Assembly (NCBI RefSeq): GCF_033115175.1
Contig: NC_084834.1
Coordinates: forward strand, 120,152,275-120,216,274
Reading direction: 5' to 3'
Origin: Lepus europaeus
Lineage: Eukaryota; Chordata; Mammalia; Lagomorpha; Leporidae
Length of the DNA stretch: 64,000 nucleotides
Part shown: positions 1-11,905 of the stretch, one piece after another
How the letters are laid out: the number at the start of each line of letters is the position of its first letter
Numbering within the stretch: the first letter of the stretch is position 1
The notes under the pieces: model-generated
Told to the model about the DNA's origin: nothing
The model's database searches: none
What the model saw: the letters and a program-made list of their open reading frames with translations, nothing else
Translations under genes and position numbers: made by a program

Positions 1-171
1 GTGCAGGGCCCAAGCACTTGGGCCATCCTCCACTGCCTTCCCGGGCCACAGCAGAGAGCTGGCCTGGAAGAGGGGCAACTGGGATAGAATCCGGCACCCC
101 AACCGGGACTAGAACCTGGTGTGCAGGCCCCGCAAGATGGAGGATTAGCCTGTTAAGCCACTGCGCCGGCC
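1..171 (-). repeat. CSINE, cut by the window start
   Basis: 5' half of a young-type reverse CSINE, with B-box-like GGACTAGAACC and the CCGGCGCAGTGG-type head read in reverse. Confidence 0.92.
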
Positions 172-1099
172 TGTTTCTGTTTTCTCAATCTCTCTTTTTC
201 ATTTATGAGGTAGCATACTTTAAATTTACATTACAGTAAAAAGGCTTAATACTTCACTAAATAAGCTTAACAAATAAGGGCAAAAAAAACCTTTGTTTCC
301 CTAGTATAGTGGTAATATAGGCAGTGGTTACAAACAATAACTGAATGGAAAAATGACCATTTTACCCATACACAGTAAATCAAGGTAATCACAGATCATC
401 AAAACTGTAGTAGTATAACATTCTTCACCATTAGTTTGACAAAGCAATAAAACAAAGTTTTACAAAACTCTATTTGCAGCAATACTAATACACACAAGCC
501 TTTTTGTTTTTGTTTTGATTTTTTTATAGCTCCCATATATAAGGAAGAACATGTGTTAGTTGTGTTTCTGTGTTAAATTTATTTTGAAGAACTTTATATA
601 TGTCCCAGAATAACTTACCACTTCTAAGACATTCTTGGGTGTTTTGTGTTTTTGTAAGTTCTTCATTGGCCATTTTTGTATTTACTTGGTTTTACCACGA
701 TTGGTATAAAAGTCTGCTTTTTCTTTTGCCAGCTGAGGTTGCATGTTGGCTTTATTAAAATTGAGTCTATGTTATTTTAAACTTTATTCTGGAATTTCAG
801 TTTTATTTTCACCTATTATATAACTTTGTAATGTTTTATGTTCTGAGGGACATCGAATAAATACACATTCCATTTGTTTCATGACAAGTAAAGGAAATAG
901 TTCAGTCCACTTAATGAAACATATTTATCCTTAGCTCTGTTAGAATTGTGTTATGGTGCTGAATATTCTCAGACAGTGTCACGTGATGTTAAGGTTACTT
1001 TTCTTCAGGTCCTACCTTTCTGATCCTCTTCCTTTTGTACACTGGCACCTGGCTGTGGCTTGTTCTCTGTCATGGGATTTCAGTTGTGACTTTTCTGTT

Positions 1100-1269
1100 T
1101 TATTATGTCTCAGAGTACCATCCAACTCTGAAAAATGTCATGGTCTTAGTCATGCCAAGGTCTTGAGCTGCTCATTAGTTTTTTGTACTTTGCACTGCTT
1201 CCAGTCTGTCAGTTCCAGGTTTCTGAAGCTTGGCAGCAGTTGTTTGAAATATTCTTAATTTCTCACTGT
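1100..1269 (-). pseudogene. Decayed Myb/SANT-like domain fragment, second copy
   Basis: The reverse strand aligns base by base with the better fragment at 4174-4512: a TVRN start, a DWKQCK core and an FSELDG end can be read. In-frame stops and small indels break the frame. It resembles the Myb/SANT-like domain of ZSCAN20/ZSCAN29-type proteins, recognised by motif only. Confidence 0.5.
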
Positions 1270-1933
1270 TCCCTCTAGTTGTTTGTATGCTTTTATCAGA
1301 CTAGGTGCCTGTGGGAGCCTTGACTTCTGGCACAGTCCAGTGTCTTCCTCTTTCATTCATTACAGTTATTAGGGGTTCCACTATTTACATACATGCACCT
1401 GCATTGATGGGGAGGAAAGATATAGATATGGATTATGTAGTCAGAAAAGATAAATAATTGGATGCAAATTATCCAAGAAAGTAATTTGCTTCATAGGAGA
1501 TGGAAAACAAATCATACTTAACTATTTTTTGTTTCTTACTCTTCCATTCTCTTTGGTTTAGTATGTGGGATGTGTATCCTTATATAGAGTAAATTGAATT
1601 ATAAATTTGGAATAATTGTGTTTACCTAAGAACACATTCCCAGATTAAATTTGGTTTGAGGTTGGACGGCAAGGAGACAGTTTAGCTTCTGCACTTTTAT
1701 CAAGTAGTTTCCACTGGCTGCACACTGAAATCTCCTGGGAACCCTTAAAACCCACTAATCCAGTGCTCCCTTGATCTTGGAGTGACTTCTCCAAGACTGC
1801 TCATGAGCAGAGGGCTTGGAAGAGTCACACATGACACTGAGTGAATCCTTGTGAAAACTGGAGAAAGACTAAAGGCCATTTTCACCAAGTGGTATCTTTT
1901 AGTAGTAGGAAATGTGTCAGAAATTTCATGATT

Positions 1934-2251
1934 GGGGCCAGCGCTGTGGCATAGAGTAAAGCTGCCGCCTATGGTGCTGGCATTCCATATGGGCGCCAGT
2001 TCGAGACCCGGCTGCTCCATTTCCAAGCCAGCTCCCTGCTATGGCCTGGGAAAGCAGTAAAAGATGGCCCAAGTGCTTGGGCCCCTGCATCCACATGGGA
2101 AACCCGACAGAGGTTCCTTGCTCCTGGCTTTGGATCGGAGCAGCTCTGGCCATTGCAGCCAATTGGGGAGTGAACCAGTGGATGGAAGACCTCGCTCTGT
2201 GTGTGTGTGTGTGTGTGTAGCTGTGACTTTCAACTAAAATAAAAAGAAATT
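1934..2251 (+). repeat. CSINE with a (GT)n tract
   Basis: Full-length older-type element. The usual CT-rich segment is replaced by a (TG)n microsatellite at about 2198-2218. Confidence 0.92.
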
Positions 2252-2693
2252 TCCTGATGCCTTATAGCTGAAGGAGACCAGGCGAGTGCCCCAGTGGACA
2301 CTGACTTTCAGGAAGTGCCCGGGTTTTTAAGTCATTACTGGTTTTTCCATTGAGTCATTCTATGGGGGTGCCCATTGGACGGGGGCTTTACATACTGTGT
2401 TGATTGGCTTGGGGCTCATGGAGCTAGCAGGGGTCTCTTGGAGACAGATTCTTCTTAGGGCTCAGCTAAGCTCAGCTCCTCTGCTAGCTCTGGGTGGAAG
2501 ATCGTAACTAATTTGAAGGTGTGATTTAAAACCCCAAGGTCACATTTGTGGCAACAAGGAGCTGTTTGTGGGGGAGATGCTGGCAGGTCTGGAAACAAGC
2601 TTTCCAGCCATAGCTGACAGCCTGCTTGTAAAGGACACTCTAAGTCTGAGGGGGCCCCAGCCCCACTGTGCAGCCTCAGGCCCTTGTCACCCA

Positions 2694-2842
2694 CCTGTGT
2701 AGGAGACCTGGAAGAAGTTCCTGCCTTGAGCCTGGCTCGGTGCTTGCTGTTGTGGCCATCTGGAGTAAGAACCAGCGGATGGAAGAAATCTCTACCTCTC
2801 TCTACTACTGACTTTCAAATAATTAAATAAATCAACAACAAC
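2694..2842 (+). repeat. CSINE, 5'-truncated
   Basis: Only the 3' half is present, from GGAGACCTGGAAGAAG to CTTTCAAATAATTAAATAAATC. Confidence 0.8.
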
Positions 2843-3613
2843 GACGAAAGAAATGCAAAGTGTGTTCTTGGGTGGAGTGGATTTTTTTTCTTTACTCAAA
2901 TGATTTGCTATTGAGCTGTAGACAGGAAGTCCAGCTGACCCAAGTTCACCAGCTATGAGCTCTTTCTTAGCCTCCCTTGCCTTTGGTGCTGTTATTCTAT
3001 TAGTTACCATTTTCTCCTGAGTGTTACATTTATTCATGTCTCTTCTCCTCTTTGAGGTTTCCCATCACTGATGGGTGTAGCTCAGCACCAGGCCCATGAT
3101 ACGCAGATAGTGGGTGTTACAGGGATTCAAGTTGAACAGTTTTGCTATTAGCAGTAGCATCTGTAAGACTTTGGCCATTGTGGCACCGCAGGTTAAGCCA
3201 CTGTCTGACACAAGCATCCCATGCGAGTGCCAGAAGACTTTGGCTGTGGGGAAAATCTCATTACTGCAGTTGATTTTATTTTTTTATCCCAGTGTTCCTA
3301 GTGATTCCTCATCATCTGCAATGAGCAAATTCTTGGTAAATACTGTTGAGCTACAACACAGCCGGTCAGGAACCTCATTTCGTGCCCAAGTCCTCAAATC
3401 TTAAATCATTTTAATCTATTAAGTCTGTTTTTGTTTTTCTTCATTGTTAAAATGGAATTGTTCTTCCAAACAAGCAATTAAAAATTGTTTAGCAGTTCTC
3501 AATATTTTAGTACTTTCATTTACAAACTTGGGAAAATAGAAACATTAAGACAAAGGAATAATTTCTATCAAGTATGGAGCTGTAGGAAAAGAACAGTTAA
3601 GCTATACTTTCTT

Positions 3614-3921
3614 TTTAAAGATTCATCTTATTTGAAAGTCAGAGTTACACAGAAAGAGAAGGAGAGGCAGAGAGAGAGAAATGTCTTCCATCCTTTGGTT
3701 CACTCCCCAGTTGGCCTCATCGGCCAGAGCCTGGTGCTTCTTCCAGGTCTCCCACATGGGTGCAGGGGCCCAAGGACTTGGGTCATCTTCCACTGCTTTC
3801 CCAGGCCATAGCAGAGAGCTGGATGGGAAGTGGAACAGCTGGGACTTGAACCAACGCCCATATGGGATGCTGGCACTGCAGGCGGTGGGTTTTATTCGTT
3901 ATGCCACAGTTGCGGCCCCTA
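3614..3921 (-). repeat. CSINE
   Basis: Full-length reverse older-type element, from the AAAGATTCATCTTATTTGAAAG tail to GCGGCCCC. Confidence 0.92.
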
Positions 3922-4173
3922 AGCTGTACGTTTTTTATATTTTCCCTTTTCTTGCCATTCTTAGGAAAAATTATAACTTAATGCATATTTCAAAAACATA
4001 AGAGACATACAGTTGGCACTAGCAGTTAATGCCATTTTAATGTGCTTTTTCTGTATTCTGCAGATTTAAAAGGTAGTAGCACTTAACTTTTATAAAAAAA
4101 AAATTCTTACCTCGTACAAAATATTATAACAAGTTGGCCGTATTCATCATGTGAACTCAGAAATCCTGTACTT

Positions 4174-4512
4174 TTACAGTTTTGTAAGCTGTGAAACAAG
4201 AAAAAACAAAAGGATGGTGCTTTCTCTTTTTGCCTTCCGTGGTCTCTGGGGCTGCCCTGGGCTTGGGGTTGCCAGGTCCCTGCAGACTTCCTCTGTTGTT
4301 TGGGTGGTAGGTTCATACTGCAGGATAGCATCCAAATCGTTGAAGAACTTCATGGTTTTAAAGCAGCCTCCAGGGCTGTGGGCGCATTTAACTGTTCTGT
4401 ATTCGTATTTGAGATTTTTATACTTTGCCTGGCACTGTTTCCAATCTCTGTGTATTCTCGAGGATTGCAGCCTTTTAGCAATGTAAATAAATATTCCTTT
4501 ATTTCTCAGTGT
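4174..4512 (-). pseudogene. Myb/SANT-like (ZSCAN20/29-type) domain fragment
   Basis: A 112-codon open frame on the reverse strand begins TLRNKGIFIYIAKRLQ, continues RDWKQCQAKYKNLKYEYR and ends with KFFNDLDAIL before a basic, proline-rich tail. This is the second half of a Myb/SANT-like DNA-binding domain (trihelix type), as in the mammalian ZSCAN20 and ZSCAN29 proteins. The first helix is missing, a TGA lies just upstream in frame, and there is no start codon at the natural place. It sits inside PPAT intron 1, antisense to PPAT, and is most likely a relic. Confidence 0.6.
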
Positions 4513-4599
4513 TCCATAAAGTCATTTTCAAATGATTTTTTTTTTTTTTCTACCCAGATGCTCAGGGAAGCTTTTATCTTTCTCAGTGTAGTGCTTTCC

Positions 4600-4925
4600 T
4601 GCTCCACTTTCCTGTTGCAGGTTCAAAAATGTGACTCATGCAGGTTTCTTGCAGCCATCCTTGTTTATGATGGCCTGGCCCCATCTGAGTACAATGTAGC
4701 AGAATAATCCTTCCTGGAACAGCCTCTGAGAAATAAACTCGGACTCAGACTGCTCTTTTGCAGCTCTCCTTGGTTGACTGTGTGATTAGTCTGAATAAGC
4801 CTCCCTGGAACAGCCTCTGAGAAGCAAGCTCAAGCCAGTAAACCAGTTTGGGTCTCTGCCCTGCTCCTATGCCACCTTCTTGCCTGCATCCTACACTCTG
4901 GGTTCCAACCCGCCCTGCAGACATT
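4600..4925 (+). repeat. LTR-like repeat, copy 1
   Basis: Shares GTGACTCA..GGTTTCTTGCAGC, CCTCTGAGAAGCAAGCTCAAG and CATCCTACACTCTGGGTT with the block at 7550-7790. It has an internal near-duplicate (CCTGGAACAGCCTCTGAGAA occurs twice) and an AATAAA at 4731. Confidence 0.45.
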
Positions 4926-5495
4926 TCACTCTCGTTCTTGAGGGGTAAGGGAGGAAGGTCATTCTTCTGTAACTACTTCCTGCCGACCTCCCCCAGGACA
5001 AGGGTGTGGAAAGCTCAATATGAGATCAGTCTTGGTCACCAGAGGTAGCCGTTAGAGGCCATCGGGAACATGGTGGGGTATTTGGAAGACTGTCTCATAA
5101 TCGGTGTTGGTTCATTTTGAAGGGCAGTGTTAGGTCTGACACACCTGCTCACCAGGGTGTCAGAGTTCAAGGTAGGCTCGGGAGCTTGCTTTCTTTGGGT
5201 GTAGTAAATCCAAGGAGTCAAGTCTTGGAACTTAATGAAGGGTGAGTGGTCAGTAGAACCAAGTCAGGTCCCATCCAGATGGGATTCAGCTGATCCTGAA
5301 GAGAACTCAGTTTCAAGTCTGTAAGTGGACCCAGACTCTGACTCATATGGGTGGAGTTTTACCTACATCATATTTGCGTATTGGTTAAGAGCAGTCACTG
5401 CTTACTCTAATGGTAGTTACGGTTTTGTTTCTTGGTGTGGGTGTTTTTGTTTTGTTTTGTTTTGTTTTTTGTTTTTTTTTTTTTAGTTTGCTTTT

Positions 5496-5752
5496 GTTTG
5501 TTTGTTTATTTAAAGGAGAGGTTTTCCATCCACTCATTCACTCCCCAATTGCTCGCAACAGCAGGGGCTGATCCATGCTGAGGCCAGGGTCCTGGAACTT
5601 CACCCACATGGGTGGCAGGAACCCAAGTTGTTGTTATCACCTGCTGCTTTCCAGGGTGCACATTAGCAGGGAGATGGATCAGAAGCAGAGGTGGGACTTG
5701 CACCTGGGCACTCCGATATGGGATGTGGGCATCGCCAGCAGTGAACAATGCT
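5496..5752 (-). repeat. CSINE, diverged
   Basis: Reverse older-type element preceded by a (TTTTG)n-like run at 5446-5490. Confidence 0.8.
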
Positions 5753-5990
5753 CACCCCAATAAACATTTTACTGTTTTCTCAGTGTCTGGGCAGCTCAAG
5801 CAAATGGATAGCCATACTGGAAAGGTGTCTCTGGTATAGCAACTCAGATGGGCTAAAGCCTAATTTTGTTTTTTGTGGCTGCTCTAACATGGGTTAAGGG
5901 GGTGGGTATATATTCTGATTATCATGAACTTGCTGACAAACTTTAGCTAAGGATACCTTCAGGCTCCAGTTTTGGTTGTTCCTAACTACT

Positions 5991-6369
5991 GGTGTCTCCA
6001 GGGAGCCTGGCTGCAGGACAATAATGGCAATTCTGGTTGTATCTCATGTTGAAGAATTTCCACGCACAGAGGGACAGTGAGCAAAGTGAGATTTATTGAA
6101 AGCGGGAAACCTCCTACCACAGCAGTTCGTGGGGAATGGAGTACTCCAAGAGAGAAGTTGCCAAAGAAGCTTGCCAGTGCTGGCTCTTTTATACACAAAG
6201 TGATTCTGATTGGCCACTTACTGAAAACTGGATCCAGATTTGACCAATCAGGGGAGGAATAGAATAGTAACCAGTCAGAAGCAGGGATAACAACCAATTA
6301 GGGAACCAAAAGTGCATGCTAATGAGGAATACAACATAGATCAATCAGAAAACTGAAATTGGAGTAACA
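5991..6369 (-). mobile_element. Probable solo LTR in PPAT intron 1
   Basis: On the reverse strand it starts TGTTACTCC, has several CCAAT/ATTGG words, a TATA box (GTATAAAAGAGCC near 6194-6182) and an AATAAATC signal near 6095. A reverse CSINE follows at its right edge. Confidence 0.5.
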
Positions 6370-6540
6370 TTTAAAAAAATTATTTATTTGTTTGGAAGTC
6401 AGAGTTACAGAGGGAAAGACACAGAGAGATCTTCCATCTGCTGGTTGACTCCCCAGATGGCTGCATTAGCCTGGACTGGGCTGATCTGAAGCCAAGAGCC
6501 TGGAGCCTGAATCAAATGGTGCTACATCTGTGAAATAGGG
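6370..6540 (-). repeat. CSINE, partial
   Basis: Tail half of a reverse element (TTATTTATTTG, CTTCCATCTGCTGGTTGAC); the head is missing. It adjoins the LTR ending at 6369. Confidence 0.8.
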
Positions 6541-6602
6541 AATGACAAGGTAACCGAGACTAACAGGTAAACCCAACCTGAATATTTCTCAGGCCACTTT
6601 TT

Positions 6603-6904
6603 AAAAACATTTATTTTATGTATTTGAAAGGCAGAGAGATCTGCCATTTGGTGGTTCACTCCTCAGATGCCCACAACAACCAGGACTGGGCCAGAGCCTC
6701 ATTCAGGAGTGGGAACTCACTCAGTCCAGGTTTCTCGTGTGGGAGACAGGTTCCATCAACTTGAGCCATCGTCTCTGCTTCCCACGGTGCACATTAGCGG
6801 AAGCTGCAGGCTGGAGTGGAGCCAGGATTTGAACCTGGACACTTCAGTGTGGGGCATGGGCATTTCAAGTGGTGTCTTAACCACAACAGCACCACCCCGC
6901 AGAC
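6603..6904 (-). repeat. CSINE, diverged
   Basis: Reverse older-type element with GGTGGTTCACTCCTCAGATG and a GTTCAA-type B-box remnant. Confidence 0.85.
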
Positions 6905-7549
6905 CACCTTATGGTGATCCTCAGTCCCTCAGCTCAGTGTCCTAGGAAGGCTGTCCCTCTGCGGTGCTTAGTTCTTTCCTGATAGCACACTTCTTGTCCT
7001 GACTTTGGCTTTCAGCAAGTCTTACACACTTTATTAGGGCAACAGTTCCTAGTTAATCTCTAATTACTTGCCCCTCGTTTCCATGAGGTGCTGGACAAAA
7101 CGGGGTCCAGGTAGCTACTTTGCCATTTGAATCTTTGGGTCAGCAACTCAGGATCACTAGGCACCAAGCAAAACTTTCCATGCCAAGAGGGGTGGAGCAA
7201 CCATTTCCCCGAGGGCAAATAGGCTCTGAGGTGCAGCTGCCAGGCACTTTCCTCTCAATGTGCTGACACTTCGACCGTAGGCTAGGAGCAGTCCCATCTG
7301 GGTTGCCAGTTAGCAGGTGCAAGGTATCCATCACTTGGGGTGTCAGCCTCTGGGAGGTGCTGAGGAGGAAAGCTTTATTTACTTGTAATAAGCATTGGAG
7401 GCTGTGGGAAGGTACAGTTCCCCAAAGAAACTGCCTCCCTGAAAAACAATTTGCTAATTATAGCAAGGTTAGGGCAGTACCCAGGATGGTTTGAGGGGTG
7501 GCAGGAGGGTCTTGCTCCAGCATAATCCATTTTCCTGCATTATATGTTA

Positions 7550-7790
7550 AAAAAAAAAAAAACTGACTCAAACTGGTTTCTTGCAGCTCTAACTTCCTCT
7601 TTGCAGTGGTCTGGCCTCCTCTTTGTACAGTGTCTCGCGATACAGTCTTCCCAGAACACCCTCTGAAAAACACGCTCAAGAGCACAGACTGATACACCGC
7701 GTCAGCTTCTCTGGCCCATTGTGCTGCTCCCCCACTGGCCGTGTTTGCCTACTTCCTACACTCTCAGTTACAAAAGTGACCTGGAAATGA
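7550..7790 (+). repeat. LTR-like repeat, copy 2
   Basis: Diverged direct copy of 4600-4925, with CTGACTCAAACTGGTTTCTTG, CACGCTCAAGAGC and TTCCTACACTCTCAGTT. The 2.6 kb between the copies holds SINEs, a reverse LTR and unassigned sequence. Confidence 0.45.
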
Positions 7791-8560
7791 TTCACTACTT
7801 CCAGCCAAGGTCTTGGTTCCTAGGGAACCACAAGGCTGGTTGTCAATCAGCTCCCAAGAGCTGAAAGGATCTGATTTAACTGGTTCCGGCTGCCCGAGGG
7901 AGTAACTTGAGAAACTGCCAAGTAAGCAGAATCTGGGATTAGGGAAGCCTAGACCTAAATGATTGCTAACCTTATTCATTTCAGCTGTAAGGAAAAATTA
8001 CCCTGGAGGCAACGGGGAAGCAAAGCCTTTTTGTGTGTGCCTTTTGTTTCTTATATAATTATCTTACCAAAGGAGTGCAAGAAGTTCTTTTTGCCATGAG
8101 GTTTATAACCAATATTAATATACTTTTTCTTTGACATGAATCATCTAATCTTGTGATATAAGTAGATTTAAAGACTATTATTTTACTTAATAAAAAATCG
8201 CTGTTTCGTGATTTATTTGGTCCTATATGATATATAATGTTCTGCATTTACTGTGGTATGTCATGCATTGAAAAGTCAGTAAAATCTATTTTTTATGAAG
8301 TTTTAATTTCTGATTAATAAAATGCCTGAACAATTACATTATGTAATTTTGGAAAAAGCTTTTTAACCAATAGTTAATAATAGTTAATAACCAATAGTTA
8401 ATGTATTAACTATCATACAGTAAATGTACAAGTATGAAAGACTTTTTTTCTACCCTGATCTATACTCTTTGAAGCAAAAATCTGTCAATAAACATATAGT
8501 GTATATATAATACCTGCTTGGAACTATTAATAATTACTGAGCCGTTGGAACTTTTGTTTT

Positions 8561-8703
8561 ATCACTGCCTTCCCGGGCCATAGCAGAGAGCTGGCCTGGA
8601 AGAGGGGCAACCGGGATAGAATCCGGCGCCCCGACCGGGACTAAAACCCGGTGTGCTGGTGCCGCAAGGCAGAGGATTAGCCTGTTAAGCCACTGCGCCA
8701 GCC
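8561..8703 (-). repeat. CSINE (young type), head half only
   Basis: Begins abruptly mid-element at CACTGCCTTCCCGGGCC and runs to the head. It directly abuts a second, older SINE head. Confidence 0.88.
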
Positions 8704-8787
8704 CAGGCCAGGACTCAAACCGGCGCCCATATGGGATGCTGGCACTGCAGGCGGTGGCTTTTACCCACTACACCACAGCGCCGGCCC
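8704..8787 (-). repeat. CSINE (older type), head fragment
   Basis: GGCGCCCATATGGGATGCTGG through CAGCGCCGGCCC, without tail half; fused to the preceding young fragment. Confidence 0.85.
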
Positions 8788-9464
8788 TGGCAGGTATATT
8801 TTAGTTTGTTGACTGACTGTTTGCCTTAAGTACTGTAACAAAAGTTGCTTTGCCATATAATAATCTTGGATTTAGAAAACTCTCAAAGTGATGCCAATCC
8901 AAGGCAGACTTCTATAACTATGATGCCTGACCTTGAATTTTCTGGGCCTACTAAGAAATAACCAGCTCCATTTACTTGCTGCAAGGTTGGGAACCCTTGA
9001 AGCCAGGCATTCTGTGCATAATTTTAGATGTACCAGTGTTTCCAACTATATCCTGTTACGAGAACAGAATCCTCTGAACTCGTGCAATCGCATTGCCGTG
9101 GGAAACCAAAAATCCTCATAAAAGTTTTTGAATTTTAGAGGAATTTAGTAGGGTGGAAAAGGTAAACACTTCCATCTCTGTTTACAGAACTATTCCAAAG
9201 CACAGGATGCCATAGAAATCACAGGGAATAGGTTTCCTGAACCTAAAAGATGAAACATTCAAATAGAGAGCCAACAATATTTTAAATAAATGACATAGAA
9301 ATCCACAGATTGCATTAATTCATTCAGTATCATGTCAGGAATTCTTGTTTGATCTCCATCAGCAGTTTCATGGATCTTGTAGTTCCTCCTCCACTTCCAA
9401 AACTTCTAGAACTTCTTATCACTGATCTTAAAGCAGTCAGAAACCTGTTATTAAAGAACATTTG

Positions 9465-9778
9465 AGCCGGTGCCGTGACTCAATAGGCTAATCCTCCACC
9501 TGCGGCGCCGCCACACCAGGTTCTAGTCCTGGTTGGGACGCCGGATTCTGTCCCGGTTGCCCCTCTTCCAGTCCAGCTCTCTGCTGTGGCCCAGGAGTGC
9601 AGTGGAGGATGGCCCAAGTGCTTGGGCCCTGCACCCGCATGGGAGACCAGGAGGAAGCACTTGGCTCCTGGCTTCGGATTGGTGCCGGCCATAGTGGCCA
9701 TTTGAGGGGTGAACCAACGGAAGGAAGACCTTTCTCTCTGTCTCTCTCTCTCACTGTCTAACTGTCTGTCAAAAAAAA
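9465..9778 (+). repeat. CSINE (young type)
   Basis: Full-length forward element with CTGCGGCGCCGCCACACCAGG head and CTCTCTGTC tail before an A run. Confidence 0.93.
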
Positions 9779-10328
9779 ATTGTAAGTGTTCCTCATAATA
9801 GAATTTCAAATGTTCCTAAAGAAGAATCAGAACCGTGGATGGCAAAAGACTTAACAATAGTCATGGTTAAAATTATAAAACTAAGCAACTCACAAGTAGA
9901 GCCAGTTATTACATTCATTGCATGTTGTGTTTTAGAAAGCATCTGGGGAGTTTTACAAAACTGCCTCTCCTTGGCCCCTGGGCATGTAATGGGAAGGGCA
10001 GAGTATGAGACCCTCATGTCTACTTAGAACTCCACCTGCTGAACCCAAGTTGACCCAAAGCCCAGCCATGGAGACGGAAAATACGGGCGCCAGCAGCCCC
10101 TGGGCTCTTCTCTGGATAACAATCTTCACTGTTCTAAGACTCAACTTTCCCAAGCAGAACTTAACAGAGAACAGCAGAGAATACCAGAGATTTCCTTAAA
10201 GATTGGAATAGAGAGATAGAGCTGACCAGAACTCCTGGAAGTTCATGTTGGGGCTACACACTTCTTTTGTAATCTGGGGATTAAATGATCCTCATTAAGG
10301 TGATTGTCCCATTATTATTATTATTATT

Positions 10329-10633
10329 ATTTTGACAGGCAGAGTGGACAGTGAGAGAGACAGAGAGGAAGGTCTTCCTTTACCGTTGGTTCACCCTCCA
10401 ATGGCCACTGCGGCTGGTGCTCTGCGACCGACGCACAGCGCTGATCCGAAGCCAGGAGCCAGGTGCTTCTCCTGGTCTCCCATGCGGGTGCAGGGCCCAA
10501 GCACTTGGACCATCCTCCACTGCACTCCCGGGCCACAGCAGAGAGCTGGCCTGGAAGAGGGGCAACCGGGACTAGAACCCAGGGTGCTGGCGCCGCAGGC
10601 GGAGGATTAGCCTATTGAGCCGCAGTGCCAGCC
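10329..10633 (-). repeat. CSINE (young type) with 17-base target duplication
   Basis: Reverse element flanked by perfect copies of TGATTGTCCCATTATTA at 10301-10317 and 10634-10650. An (ATT)n run at 10311-10330 lies at the tail. Confidence 0.95.
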
Positions 10634-10650
10634 TGATTGTCCCATTATTA

Positions 10651-11465
10651 AGGTGATTGGGATGGCCAGACTGAGGAGTGAAAAACGACCACACAGCCCA
10701 ACTAGGCGGCAACCAGGGTGAACTCTCTTGGAGGCGTCCCATTAGGAGGGAGACATTCAATTTAAATGGGAGCCCGCCTCATGGAGGCATTGTGCCCACT
10801 GTAGGGTACCTTTGGTGCTTCTCTGGCTAAAAGGAAGGCCCAGCACTTCCCCTTTAAGAAGGAAGGTCTCTGATGCTGGGTGGCCAACCCACGTCCAGGA
10901 GAGGGACAGTAAAGAGTTGTACTCGTCCTTGAACGTCAAGTCTTTCAGTCCAGGATGTTTCTAAACAGGGTGGTCAGCAAAAAGTAGGGAGACCAGTAGG
11001 CTTTTAACCTTTGTGGAGGACAAAGGGAGCCTGCTAGGGTTGAATGGAGGGGTCCTCACCCCTGAGGGCATCAGGTACTGAGCATCCGTGAGCAGGGACC
11101 TTCCAGTTCCTCCAGTGAGTTGCCCTGGCCAGGAGTCATCAGTTGTCTTCTCATAGGCAAGCCGTTCTCTGAGGACTCGAGAGAGAACACAGAGAAATGG
11201 AGTCCTCACCTCTGCAGGCAGTGGAGGCTAAGTGTCCAAGAGTGGCAGCCTCCAGTTCTGCCACAGTCATCCTGGCCAGGAGCCATCAGTTGTCCCTGCC
11301 CAGGCAAGCCATGCTCCGAGGACCGGAGACGGAGAAGGGGGGCTGAGCGCGGCCAGGGCTGAGGGTGTGCAGGGGATTGCCCCAGGAGCTGCCACTGCCA
11401 GGGAGCAGAGTTTATTTTTGGTGCAAAATGATTTTGAAATCCATGCGCAGTTTTTTTCCTAACAT
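10651..11465 (-). mobile_element. LTR-like block with an internal 149-base tandem repeat
   Basis: GC-rich sequence with a reverse AATAAA near 11408-11418. It contains two copies of a unit of about 149 bases (roughly 11040-11188 and 11189-11340), sharing GTCCTCACC, TCCAGTTC, CCTGGCCAGGAG and CATCAGTTGTC. No viral gene is visible. Family unknown. Confidence 0.4.
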
Positions 11466-11719
11466 GCCTTTTCTATTAGCTCTTTGAATACCTCTTCTTT
11501 ATCTACGCATTCATCCTGTTGGAGTCTTAAGTAGAGATGTTAAAACAAAAAATTCAGATACCAAGAGGTCTCTGAACAAACCTACGTGGTTTTACTGAGC
11601 CACTACACGTACTAGCCAAATAGAGGACTGGTCCTGTGAGATTCCCTCAGCCCCCAGTAGCGTGGCACATAGCATTTGGGAAAATGTCCACTGACTCTAA
11701 AAAGTCAGGGTTGCTTTTT

Positions 11720-11905
11720 AATTTGTTTCTTGGGGAGGCAGGGAGACAAAACAGAGCTCCCCTCTACTGGTTCCCTCCCCAAATGCCTGCAACAGCTGGT
11801 GCTGGGCCAAGCCCAGGTGGAATCAGAAGTGGAGACAAGACTTGAGTCCAGCACTCCAATGGGTGGTGCAAACATCTGAGCTGTTGTCTTACCCATTAAG
11901 GCAGA
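11720..11905 (-). repeat. CSINE, partial and diverged
   Basis: Reverse element with CTACTGGTTCCCTCCCCAAATG; the middle third is missing. Confidence 0.75.

Noticed and set aside
1934..2251. tRNA-like A and B boxes at the head of many SINEs (here and at most CSINEs)
   Set aside because: They are the tRNA-derived promoters of the SINE; no intact cloverleaf tRNA was found.
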